A DNA stretch of 64,000 nt from CATQHP01 sp965205595 (GTDB lineage: Bacteria; Acidobacteriota; Terriglobia; Bryobacterales; UBA6623), in the NCBI GenBank assembly GCA_965205595.1, contig CBDBHI010000067.1, positions 186,001 to 250,000 of the forward strand. Direction: 5' to 3'. Made by a program: the position numbers and the translations under genes. This document shows positions 27,655-35,851 of the stretch, piece by piece. Each line of letters begins with the position of its first letter. The first letter of the stretch is position 1. The notes beneath the pieces are model-generated. The model did no database searches and was not told the origin of the DNA. It saw nothing but the letters and a program-made list of their open reading frames with translations.

Positions 27655-28017
27655 ATGAGGATTTTAATCGTCGACGACAGCCGCGCCATGCGCATGATCG
27701 TCAAGCGTACCTTGCGCCAGGCAGGTTACGGAGACCATACGATCGAGGAGGCTGTGAACGGGAAACAGGCTCTCGATGTAATTGAAGATAGCCCTCCTGG
27801 ACTGGTGTTAAGTGACTGGGCGATGCCCGAGATGACTGGCATCGAACTCCTTCAAGCCGTGAAGGACAGAAAGCTTGGAGTGAAGATCGGCGTCGTGACA
27901 TCGCAAGGCACGCCGGAAATGCGACAGCAGGCAATGGACTTGGGCGCGGCGTTTCTGCTGGTAAAACCGTTCACTTCCGACGATCTGGGGAAGGCCCTGG
28001 CGCCGGTCTTGGGTTGA
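27655..28017 (+). CDS. CheY-like response regulator receiver protein
   Basis: A stand-alone 120-residue receiver domain. Acidic pair Asp7-Asp8 (ILIVDDSRAMR), phosphoacceptor Asp54 (LVLSDWAMP), Thr82 (GVVTSQG) and Lys104 (LLVKPFT) are all in place. There is no output domain, so it acts by protein contact as in chemotaxis or a phosphorelay. The ATG is preceded by AAGGAGA. No histidine kinase lies nearby. Confidence 0.92.
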   Translation: MRILIVDDSRAMRMIVKRTLRQAGYGDHTIEEAVNGKQALDVIEDSPPGLVLSDWAMPEMTGIELLQAVKDRKLGVKIGVVTSQGTPEMRQQAMDLGAAFLLVKPFTSDDLGKALAPVLG

Positions 28018-28155
28018 CGCCCGGCGCACCGGCGGGCGCGATATGGGTGGCTAAAAATAACAAGCTCAGAAACGGGGCGGCCTTCGACTAGCTCGATGTC
28101 TAGCGCTGGGTTATGGCGAAGCGCCGCGCCTTCTCAGCCCATCTCACCCACGGCG

Positions 28156-29631
28156 TCAAAAGTCACGGAATGGTCCGCGGGGCTCGGCGGAATCCATTTC
28201 ATTGACCCAGTTGCGATAGCGCTCCTGCACCATCTCCAACATGTCCGGCCGCTCCTTGGAAAGATCGTGAGATTCGCCGATGTCCGCCTCGAGATCGAAA
28301 AGGCCCTCGCCATCGTCCATCACAACCCATTTCCATTTGCCGACGCGAGCGCCGATGCGGTTCTTGCGTTGCCAAAACATCTCTTCGCGCGGTGAAGCGG
28401 TATCGCCCCGCAGCACAGGCCACCAGTCGAATCCGTCGAGCACGACGCCCGCGGGTAAGTCCGCGCCGGTCGCCGACGCGAGGCTCGGCAAGACTTCAAG
28501 ACTAGTTAGAAACTCGTCGCTGACGGCACCCGCCTCAATGCCACCCCCGGGCCAGCGAATCATAAACGGAACACGAATGCCGCCTTCCCAGGTCTCGGCT
28601 TTTTTGCCGCGCAGAGGTGCGTTCACCGCGCCACCACTGCCGCCGTTGTCTGAAAAGAAAATCACGATCGTATCGTCGAGAATCCCCTTCGCTTCCAGGC
28701 GATCGAGCATCTTTCCAACCGCCGCGTCCATCGCAGTGACCGCCGCGCGGTAGTCCCGCTGTCGCGCCTGCGGAGTTACTTGCTGTGTCCGCCCAGCGTA
28801 GCGGTGATTCTCGACGACTCGATACTCCTGCTCAACCGCCGGATACATTTGCTTAAACTCGTCCGGGGCCTGCACGGACGAGCGGATCTCGGGGTCGAGG
28901 TCAGATGACCCATGTGGCGCATTAAACGGAACGTAAAGAAAGAACGGCTCCTCGCCCGCGTACTGGTCAAGGAACCGCAGCGCCTCGCGTTCAAACAGGT
29001 AGGTGCAGTAGGTGCCTTTGTCTTCCTCTGTCTTTTCGAGATTGCGATACATGCTGGGAACCCCGTACCGCTCGTGGCTGTAGTAGTTAATGCCTGTATT
29101 TACGAAGCCGTAGAAATCATCGAACCCTCTCGACGTAGGCAGGTACCGCTGGAGTGTTCCGAGGTCCCACTTGCCGTAGATGCCACTTTTGTAGCCGACG
29201 GATTTCAGCATCTTGGGGATGATGACTTCGCGCGTCTCCATTCCACCGATGCGCTCAAATGTGACGTCATATTCCGCGGGCTTGTACTTGTAACCGTAGT
29301 CCGGAGCCTCGTTGCGGATCATGTCGTAAATTCCGTTGCGCTGCGGATACCTGCCGGTTAGCAAAGCAGCGCGCGAGGGCGTACAGGCCGGCCAAGACAC
29401 GTAAAAATTTGTCAGGCGTGTGCCTTCGTTGACTAGACGGTCGAGCGTAGGCGTGATGATGCCGTTGCCCAAAATGCCAAGGTCGTTATAGCCCTGGTCG
29501 TCGGAAACGATAAGCAGAATGTTCGGGCGAGCGGCCTCGGCGCTCTGCTCAGCGGGTTCGCGCGAATCACAAGACGAGCCAATGCCGATCACTGCAACCG
29601 CGAGTAGCGAATAAAAATAGCGGTGATTCAT
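28156..29631 (-). CDS. Lipoprotein sulfatase
   Basis: A 491-residue type I sulfatase exported as a lipoprotein (VIGIGSSC, lipid Cys about residue 21). IVSDDQGYNDLG supplies metal ligands. The formylglycine motif is CTPSRAALLTGR with Cys83, and GKWDLG replaces the usual GKWHLG, so a conserved His in this motif is Asp here. FFSDNGGSGG and a normal C-terminus follow. The gene stands alone, with about 50 bp to the nucleotidyltransferase gene upstream on the same strand. The GKWD variant may signal a different sulfatase subfamily. Confidence 0.9.
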   Translation of the reverse strand: MNHRYFYSLLAVAVIGIGSSCDSREPAEQSAEAARPNILLIVSDDQGYNDLGILGNGIITPTLDRLVNEGTRLTNFYVSWPACTPSRAALLTGRYPQRNGIYDMIRNEAPDYGYKYKPAEYDVTFERIGGMETREVIIPKMLKSVGYKSGIYGKWDLGTLQRYLPTSRGFDDFYGFVNTGINYYSHERYGVPSMYRNLEKTEEDKGTYCTYLFEREALRFLDQYAGEEPFFLYVPFNAPHGSSDLDPEIRSSVQAPDEFKQMYPAVEQEYRVVENHRYAGRTQQVTPQARQRDYRAAVTAMDAAVGKMLDRLEAKGILDDTIVIFFSDNGGSGGAVNAPLRGKKAETWEGGIRVPFMIRWPGGGIEAGAVSDEFLTSLEVLPSLASATGADLPAGVVLDGFDWWPVLRGDTASPREEMFWQRKNRIGARVGKWKWVVMDDGEGLFDLEADIGESHDLSKERPDMLEMVQERYRNWVNEMDSAEPRGPFRDF

Positions 29632-29683
29632 GCTGGCACGATCCTAGCAGTCCAAGCCAACTGTTCCGCCGGACCGCCGAGTG

Positions 29684-30133
29684 CTATTTCTCGGGTAAAC
29701 GGTTGATGTCCTCAATGTCCTTCGGCCGCGCGGCGGCACGTTTGTTAGTCCTGAGATCAGCCAAGCTGATTAGACTTACGTCGACATCGTCCCATCGCTC
29801 AATAATGCGATGTTCGTAGCACTCGTCGAATTCGAGCCCAGAGACGGACGACAAGATCTCAATCTGGAGTGGCGGGCGCCCCATCCGCACGAGCGTACGC
29901 TCCGAAAGAAACAATTCTGGGGTTAACTGTGGTGCATCGAAGCCAAATTCGCGAATCGAGTCGGCAAGCCGCTCCGCGTTGCTGCGATCGAGTGAAATCC
30001 ATATATCAAGGTCGCCAGTGCTCCGAGCGTAGCCGTGATAGGTCACCGCGTAACCTCCCACTAGGAGGTAGCGAATGTCATGACCGCTCAACGACTTCAA
30101 AAATTCTTTGAAGTCGTTCGGTAGTTGGATCAT
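29684..30133 (-). CDS. Small nucleotidyltransferase (MNT/AbiEii-like), downstream partner of a small ORF
   Basis: A 149-residue nucleotidyltransferase-fold protein. The ATG at 30133 gives MIQLPNDFKEF, the usual family start; the frame opens at 30163. The motif LLVGGYAVTYHGYARSTGDL followed by DIW provides the GG and the DxD metal site of the minimal nucleotidyltransferase/AbiEii superfamily. LQIEILSSVSG may supply the third acidic residue. It overlaps by 56 bp the preceding small gene. Some pairs of this type behave as toxin-antitoxin modules in which the transferase modifies tRNA or the partner; whether this one does is unknown. Confidence 0.78.
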   Translation of the reverse strand: MIQLPNDFKEFLKSLSGHDIRYLLVGGYAVTYHGYARSTGDLDIWISLDRSNAERLADSIREFGFDAPQLTPELFLSERTLVRMGRPPLQIEILSSVSGLEFDECYEHRIIERWDDVDVSLISLADLRTNKRAAARPKDIEDINRLPEK

Positions 30134-30284
30134 AGCCGTAGACGATCTGTCGAAGCTGCTCAAGCGCCGCGAGGCGCTCCTCGGGAGTCTTGCTGTGCCA
30201 GTAGCGGTCGTCTTCGGCGGTTTTCTCGTCCAGGGTCGTGACGGAAAACGCCGACCGGTCGACCTTCAGGGAATCCAATGGCAT
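30078..30284 (-). CDS. Small partner protein of the nucleotidyltransferase pair
   Basis: A 68-residue protein. The end, RLAALEQLRQIVYGYDPTT followed by ERLQR, matches what I recall of a short family that precedes AbiEii/DUF6036-like nucleotidyltransferases in many bacteria, also with the YWxSKTPEERL stretch seen here (YWHSKTPEERL). It overlaps the downstream gene by 56 bp, arguing for co-translation. It is helical, has no DNA-binding motif that I can see, and may be the antitoxin-like member of the pair (inference). Confidence 0.68.
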   Translation of the reverse strand: MPLDSLKVDRSAFSVTTLDEKTAEDDRYWHSKTPEERLAALEQLRQIVYGYDPTTERLQRIFEVVERS

Positions 30285-30341
30285 GTTTACTGCGACCTTG
30301 TCCCATTATCGCATCGCCGCCTCCCGGGCGGTGTAGTTCCG

Positions 30342-30986
30342 CTACTCTGCGGGCTCTGGCTGGTCCCCTAATTCGGAAAGCACACGGCGATAAGACGAGC
30401 CGGAGCCGATTGAACCGGCGGCGCGACGAATTCGCGCCGACACCGTAGGATCGGCACCCGCCAGACGAGCGACTTCGAGCATCACTCTCGACTTGTCGGA
30501 ATCACTTCTGATTCCTTCAGCCGACTCAACAACTCGTAGCATCGTCTTGATCGAAGCGTTGGGACGCGTAGCCACCGCTTGCAGAACCCGACTCCGATCG
30601 CTATCGGAACGAATTCGAGCAACCGACTCGAAAAACGCTTTGGCGACGGCATCGTTCTCGAGGTGTATGTCCAGAGCTCCAATCAGTACGCGGGCCTTGT
30701 CGTCGTCAGATCCGATCCGTCCAGCCGAGATCAGCAGTCGCACCGCAGTCGGAGGATCGATCGTGAAGGCAGTCTGAGATTCGTTGCAGCACAGCCGTGG
30801 TCCGGCTACCCTGGCGGCACCGGGACGGCCCAACTGGAGATCCTGAGCTGCTCCGCACCGCACAGCTACAATTGGCTCCGTAGGCTGGAAGTTGGAACGA
30901 TCGCAAGTTCGCCACGCCGCCGCATTCGAATTCGCATTCGGTCGCGGCTCCGCAACCCTCCGCTCCTCGATTGGCCGCATTGACAA
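30342..30986 (-). pseudogene. Fragment of a protein with SDSDK-type helical repeats
   Basis: Only about the last 140 residues of the frame (from roughly 30767 down) look like real protein. They carry a 34-36 residue repeat centred on IGSDDDKARVL, IRSDSDRSRVL, IRSDSDKSRVM and a worn copy IGSGSSYRRVL. Such repeats form C-terminal regions of larger exported or metallopeptidase (M56-like) proteins in Acidobacteria, from memory. The first 70 residues have no such character and run across the divergent TonB-receptor start. I read this as the tail of a gene whose front was lost. A short intact gene is possible. Confidence 0.45.
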
Positions 30987-33406
30987 AAAGCCGCAAAACT
31001 AGATGTATCTGGATCTCGTCGCTGCTGCTTTCGGCAGGATTGAGTTCAGCTTTCGGCCAGGATGCGAACAGCGGTCGGGTAGAGGGTACTGTGGTCGAAG
31101 GCGATCTGAACCGCGCGGTCGTTGGAGCGGTTGTTCGTGTCGACGATAGCGATTTGGAGAGCGTGTCGAACGCCGTCGGCCGCTTCGTGATCGATGCCAT
31201 GGCCGCGGGAGTCGCGACGATTGTGGTGGATGCTCCGGGCTATCTCGAACTGCGCGTCGGCGACATTCGGGTGGAGGCGGGGCAGACGCTGGAACTAGAT
31301 GTCAAGTTGGAACCGACGCCGAACATCCTGCAACGGATTCAGGTGACCGCAACCAAGTCGGCGCTCAGCATTGGCGAGGTTCCCGCCCAAACGGAGATCG
31401 TCGAGAGAGAGATTATGGACCTGCGTGGGGATCAAGAGTTGACCCAAGCGATCTCGCACGTGCCTGGCGTGACCGTCAGTACGCAAGCAGGTTCGTTCGA
31501 GTCGGTGTCGCTTCGCGGTTTACCTCGCGATGGCAACGAGTTCACCAGTACGCTCTTGTTGATCGACGGCGTGCCTCAGACCGATTCTCGAAACAGCGCT
31601 CGTGTGGTCAATCTGCCGATCAACAACACGAGTACGGTCGAGGTGGTTCGAGGCCCGAATTCCGCTCTCTATGGCCGAACAGCCGTTGGCGGTGTGATTA
31701 ACGTACGTACGGCTGATCCGACGCCAAAGCATCAGTTTCGAGTCGATTTTTCCGCGGGCGAGTTCGGTTTCTTCAAGGGCATCGCTCGGGCGTCGGGCCC
31801 GATTCAGCGCAGGGGCGGCTACTACGCGTCGATCGCCCGTGAACACAATGAGGGGTATTGGACGGGGCCGTTTGACTTCAACGTTGATGAGACGGCCGCG
31901 TTTGGCAAGTTGACATTCGTTCCCGACAGCCAGTCGTTTGGCAGCATTAGCGCCAACGTTGTGCGGTCGGACAATGCCACGCCGACGAACGTTCCGATCA
32001 TCGGCGGTCGACTGCTCAGCGACATCGATCCGAGGTTCGACCGCCGCACGAGTCTGAACGTCCCTGGCACGAACTATCACCAGGAGGAAACCCGCTTCAC
32101 GTTGAACTACACCCGCCAACTAGCCGAGCGGGCGCGAATTGTCGAGGTGTTCGGCTACAGGCCGATCCAATACAAGTTCGTCGACGACGGCGACGTAATC
32201 GGCGGACCGTTCGACCTTGAGGCGACCACGCTCTCGATGTTCCCGTTCGAGTTGCAGACCGATGAAGACATTTATTATCAGGAATTGCGATTCGAGGCCG
32301 AACCAGAGCTAGGACCCGTGCGGAACTCCTTTATCTTCGGAGTGTCGTACGACAAAACGACCGGCTTCGCAGCCGGCAACTTGATCTTTACCGACCCTGA
32401 CCTGTTCGGCTGGACGCTCAACTATCTCAACCCGGTGATCCCACCCAGCGAGGACTGGCAGTTTTTCCGATTTGGCGGGAATGACTACCGCCTCGGCATC
32501 ACCGGCGTCTTCGCGCAATATATGATTGCGCCGCTCAGACGCTGGGTCATGACTGTCGGCGGGCGTTACGACCGCATGGCGCTCGACAACACCCTGACAT
32601 TCACCGACGGTAGCCCCATCGTGGAGGATTCGTTTGACGCGTTCAGCCCGAAGGTGAGCTCGACATTCAAGCTGTTCGGCGTAGAAGATGGCGCGGGACC
32701 GACGCTGAATATCTACGGGACCTACTCGCAGGCGTTTTTGCCGCCTCGCCGGCCAAGTCAGCTTCGGCCCAGTAACGAGCAACTCGAGTTGATCCCCGAA
32801 GACGTCGACAACTACGAGGGTGGTGTGAAAGCTAGCGCGCTCGGCGGGGCGCTGACGTTCGAAGCGGGCTACTTCTGGATGAAACGCGACGGCATCATCA
32901 CGACGGTGCGGCAAGGCCCGTTCTTCCTGCCCACCAACGCGGGCGAGCACGAGTACAAGGGATTCGAATCGACGATTCGCTGGCGCGCAAATTCAAAGTT
33001 CATGGCGTACTTCAACGCCGCTGCTTACAAGAATCGTTTCGGCGACTTTATCATCGAGCAAGAGGGCGGCGACATCGTTCTGACCGGCAACCGATTGCCG
33101 ATCTCACCGGATCAGGTTTTCAACAGCGGCACGGTCTTCTCGCCAGTTCGGTCAGTCGATATCACCGCTGACATCAAACATGTCGGCTCCGTGCAGGTTG
33201 ATCAGCGAAACACGTTCGAATTGAACGCTTACACGCTGGTCGATGCGTCGGTCTCCTGGCGGCGCGGGCCGTTTCGCGTTACGCTCGCGGCGCAGAACAT
33301 CTTTGACAAAGAGTATTTCTGGAACGGCGCGGTCTCCTCAGGCGATTCGGCCGATATCGGCCGGCCGCGTCAGGTCCTCGTTTCCACGTCGTTTGTGTTT
33401 CGCTAG
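30971..33406 (+). CDS. TonB-dependent outer-membrane receptor with carboxypeptidase-regulatory N-domain
   Basis: An 811-residue outer-membrane receptor. The start appears to be TTG (30971; another TTG at 30980). A signal peptide (CIWISSLLLSAGLSSAFG) precedes a carboxypeptidase-regulatory-like beta-domain (about 35-115, RVEGTVVEGDLNRAVVGAVV). The plug domain follows (VTATKSALSIGEVP, VPGVTVSTQ, LRGLPRDGNEF, VEVVRGPNSALYGRTAVGGV). The rest is a 22-strand barrel ending in aromatic residue (FVFR). Ligand is unknown; nearby sulfatases and GH3 hint at a glycan (inference). The receptor is followed by a long non-coding region holding the repeat and intron. Confidence 0.9.
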   Translation: MAALTKSRKTRCIWISSLLLSAGLSSAFGQDANSGRVEGTVVEGDLNRAVVGAVVRVDDSDLESVSNAVGRFVIDAMAAGVATIVVDAPGYLELRVGDIRVEAGQTLELDVKLEPTPNILQRIQVTATKSALSIGEVPAQTEIVEREIMDLRGDQELTQAISHVPGVTVSTQAGSFESVSLRGLPRDGNEFTSTLLLIDGVPQTDSRNSARVVNLPINNTSTVEVVRGPNSALYGRTAVGGVINVRTADPTPKHQFRVDFSAGEFGFFKGIARASGPIQRRGGYYASIAREHNEGYWTGPFDFNVDETAAFGKLTFVPDSQSFGSISANVVRSDNATPTNVPIIGGRLLSDIDPRFDRRTSLNVPGTNYHQEETRFTLNYTRQLAERARIVEVFGYRPIQYKFVDDGDVIGGPFDLEATTLSMFPFELQTDEDIYYQELRFEAEPELGPVRNSFIFGVSYDKTTGFAAGNLIFTDPDLFGWTLNYLNPVIPPSEDWQFFRFGGNDYRLGITGVFAQYMIAPLRRWVMTVGGRYDRMALDNTLTFTDGSPIVEDSFDAFSPKVSSTFKLFGVEDGAGPTLNIYGTYSQAFLPPRRPSQLRPSNEQLELIPEDVDNYEGGVKASALGGALTFEAGYFWMKRDGIITTVRQGPFFLPTNAGEHEYKGFESTIRWRANSKFMAYFNAAAYKNRFGDFIIEQEGGDIVLTGNRLPISPDQVFNSGTVFSPVRSVDITADIKHVGSVQVDQRNTFELNAYTLVDASVSWRRGPFRVTLAAQNIFDKEYFWNGAVSSGDSADIGRPRQVLVSTSFVFR

Positions 33407-33609
33407 GTCTCACTAAACGTAATGGAAGTCCCACCGTTCGCGGTTCGGAAATCGCTGGTCTATACCTACCTGTGTGTACTTAAAAGCGGGTAGGAACCTT
33501 CCCACGCCTCTGGCGCTAAGCCGGATTACTTGCGAGAAACGCCCATGTCGCCAATGCGGCGGCTCGCAGCTCCTGCCGGACTGGCGATAAGGTCCTAGGA
33601 GTCTGTCCC
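33407..33609. other. Gene-free gap before the repeat
   Basis: About 200 bp with no ORF or structure that I can assign. The repeat of interest begins around 33610, and gene-free sequence continues to the intron ORF at 34105. Confidence 0.5.
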
Positions 33610-33824
33610 GCAGAACGCGGAGCTCCTTACGTGCTCACCTAATTCGATCACCTGGCCGCATTATGAATGCCGCCCATTGGCCGGATTTGGCAGGGTTTCT
33701 GTGAAATTTCGAGCCTCCTTGCAGGGCTTTCCGCACCCTGCAGGTATAGTGTAAGGCCCGTGTGTCCGGTTTCCGGCCGACCGAATCGCTAGGTTGTTGA
33801 TTTCAAAGGCAAAAGAAATTTCAA
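33610..33824 (+). repeat. Dispersed repeat, copy A, left portion
   Basis: The left part of a roughly 330-bp family also present at about 45785-46120 (+) and 50021-50400 (-). The most conserved stretch contains GGATTTGGCAGGGTTT, GTGAAATTTCGAGCCT, GTATAGTGTAAGGCCCGTG, TGTCCGGTTT and CGCTAGGTTG. It stops abruptly at TTTCAA (33819-33824), where the group II intron begins, and resumes at 38298 beyond it. Confidence 0.85.
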
Positions 33825-34104
33825 GAGCGCCGGGATAAACCGGCATGTTGTTGGGAATGAAAGAGTCCTACAAGGAAGGAGTTAGCGAGCCACCTTGGCC
33901 CCGAGTTTTGCGGACGGCGTCGCGAGGCGACGGTCGAAGCGTAAACAGGGGTGCCGGCGGGCCGGGCTATTGAGCTTCGAAAATTCTTGTCTCAGGGCGC
34001 CGACCACGTTTGAAAGATGGGAAGGCAACACGGGCGTTCGCGTGATTCGCGAGTGGACGTCCGGCCCTGCGTAGTCTGAGAACCTGAGCACGTCGAGAAA
34101 CAAC

Positions 34105-35664
34105 ATGCACGAGAACCGGGAGACCTCTGGAGTGTCTCGAGCTGATCGAGACCGGTCCGAGAAGGCGCTAAGCCGAACGGCGGGCATGTACGCTCCAGAG
34201 GAGTCTGACTGCGCCGTAGTACCTGTGAACCGACCGAACAAAGAGAGGCAACTCTTGGCGGAGGCCGGGGAGGGAAGGGTGCAGACCAAGGAGAACAGCG
34301 AAGGGTCCTACACGAGCCCGACACGGAGCGGGAAAAGAGTGTCCCAAGGACTTGGAGGTGTGCGTCGAACAGCCAAAGAGAGGAGGCAGGAAAGGTTCAG
34401 CGCTTTGCTCCACCATCTGAACGTGGATCAACTACGGGAAAGCTTTTACTCGCTACAGAGAAAAGCCGCGCCTGGAGTCGACGGCGTGACGTGGCGGGAG
34501 TACGAGACCGGGCTTGAGGATCGACTGGTCGATCTGCACAGCCGGGTGCATCGGGGTAAGTATCGGGCGCAGCCCTCGCGGAGAGTCTATATCGAGAAGG
34601 CCGACGGGCGGCAACGTCCGTTGGGCATTGCGGCGCTGGAGGACAAGATCGTCCAACAGGCCGTAGTGACGATCCTCAATCAAATCTATGAGGTCGACTT
34701 CAAGGGCTTTTCGTACGGGTTTCGACCGGGACGCGGTCCGCATCAGGCGCTCGATGCGCTGTCGGTGGGGATCGAATCCAAGCGCGTGAACTGGGTGTTG
34801 GACTGTGATGTGCGGTCGTTCTTCGACACGGTGTCGCATGAATGGCTGGACAAGTTCATCCGGCACCGCGTGGCCGATTCGAGGGTACTTCGTCTGATCC
34901 AGAAATGGCTGAAGGCGGGCATATCCGAGGAGGGCGAATGGTTGGAGACCAAGGTAGGGACTCCGCAAGGGGCGGTGATTTCACCGCTATTAGCGAATAT
35001 CTATCTTCATTATGTTTTCGATTTGTGGGTGGAAGCCTGGCGCAAGAAAGTGGCAACGGGCGACGTGATCGTCGTTCGTTACGCCGACGACATTGTGGTG
35101 GGCTTTGAGCACCGGGTGGAAGCGGAACGGTTTCGGAGAGAGCTTCAAGAACGTTTCGCCAAGTTCGGTCTGGAACTTCATGCGGGCAAGACGCGGTTGA
35201 TCGAGTTTGGGCGGTTCGCCGCCCAGAACCGGACGAGACGGGGCGAGGGAAAGCCGGCGACCTTCGATTTCTTGGGCTTCACGCATTATTGTGGGAAGCG
35301 CAGGAAGACGGGCACGTTTACCGTCTGGCGCAAGACGGTTAAGAGGCGGATGGTGGCGAAGCTGCATCAGTTGAAGGCAGTTCTGCGTCGCCGGATGCAC
35401 GAGCCGACGGCGCTGGTCGGGGCCTGGCTGAAGCGGGTCGTCGAGGGCTTTTACCAATACCACGCGGTTCCGGGCAACTCGGATCGGCTGGCGTTGTTCC
35501 AATACCGGCTGCGCATGCTGTGGCGACGCGTGTTGTTTCGTCGCAGTCAGAAGGGACGCAAGTCCTGGAAGAGACTCAACCGACTGTTGGACCGCTGGAT
35601 TCCTCGCCCTCGCGTTCTGCATCCTTATCCGCCGGAGCGTTTCTACGCCAATCATCCGAGGTAG
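34105..35664 (+). CDS. ltrA: Group II intron reverse transcriptase/maturase
   Basis: A 519-residue intron-encoded protein. The RT domain shows APGVDGVTWREYE, RPLGIAALEDKIVQQAV, GFSYGFRPGRGPHQAL, LDCDVRSFFDTVSHEWL, GTPQGAVISPLLANIYL and the catalytic VVRYADDIVVG (YADD). The maturase domain X is the basic segment from FTHYCGKRRKTG to the end (RPRVLHPYPPERFYANH); no C-terminal HNH endonuclease is seen. The first 70-100 residues are weakly conserved and may be intron RNA rather than protein, so the true start could be later. The stop is directly followed by domain V. It splices the intron RNA and reverse-transcribes it at a target. Here splicing is probably blocked by the IS. Confidence 0.93.
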   Translation: MHENRETSGVSRADRDRSEKALSRTAGMYAPEESDCAVVPVNRPNKERQLLAEAGEGRVQTKENSEGSYTSPTRSGKRVSQGLGGVRRTAKERRQERFSALLHHLNVDQLRESFYSLQRKAAPGVDGVTWREYETGLEDRLVDLHSRVHRGKYRAQPSRRVYIEKADGRQRPLGIAALEDKIVQQAVVTILNQIYEVDFKGFSYGFRPGRGPHQALDALSVGIESKRVNWVLDCDVRSFFDTVSHEWLDKFIRHRVADSRVLRLIQKWLKAGISEEGEWLETKVGTPQGAVISPLLANIYLHYVFDLWVEAWRKKVATGDVIVVRYADDIVVGFEHRVEAERFRRELQERFAKFGLELHAGKTRLIEFGRFAAQNRTRRGEGKPATFDFLGFTHYCGKRRKTGTFTVWRKTVKRRMVAKLHQLKAVLRRRMHEPTALVGAWLKRVVEGFYQYHAVPGNSDRLALFQYRLRMLWRRVLFRRSQKGRKSWKRLNRLLDRWIPRPRVLHPYPPERFYANHPR

Positions 35665-35697
35665 GAGCCCAGTGCATTAGCAGTGCACGCTGGGATC
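35665..35697 (+). ncRNA. Group II intron domain V
   Basis: A 33-nt hairpin beginning GAGCCCAG with the catalytic AGC triad, an upper TGCA/TGCA stem, and a two-base bulge (CG, 35688-35689) before CTGGGATC on the 3' strand, as expected of domain V. The loop is not a GNRA. It starts on the base after the maturase stop codon. Confidence 0.78.
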
Positions 35698-35727
35698 TGT
35701 GCGGGGGGTGCCGGGCGACCGGCATCC
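35698..35727 (+). ncRNA. Group II intron domain VI, 5' part (interrupted)
   Basis: GGGGTGCCGG-GCGA-CCGGCATCC: the stem and GNRA-type loop are intact here, but the 3' strand is cut after CATCC by the IS. The rest, CTACCGCGAT with the bulged branch-point A (38290), lies at 38288-38297. Joined, the stem is 10 bp and the A sits 7 nt from the 3' end, as in functional introns. Confidence 0.8.
35722..35727. repeat. Target-site duplication of the IS21-family element, left copy
   Basis: GCATCC directly before the IS end TGAGAACGGCGGAG; the same six bases follow the other end at 38282-38287. Confidence 0.85.
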
Positions 35728-35780
35728 TGAGAACGGCGGAGCGAAACTAGACTATAGAGCGGCGAATCGAAGCTGCTTTT

Positions 35781-35800
35781 GGGCGGAGTAAAAGTAGACC
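35781..35800 (+). repeat. Internal terminal repeat of the IS21-family element, left end
   Basis: GGGCGGAGTAAAAGTAGACC, an internal copy of the transposase-binding repeat also found inverted near 38231-38250. Confidence 0.75.
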
Positions 35801-35851
35801 GTCCGAGTGGTCCAGCGAACATTCCTGTGGTGTTTGTGGGACACGAGAGGG

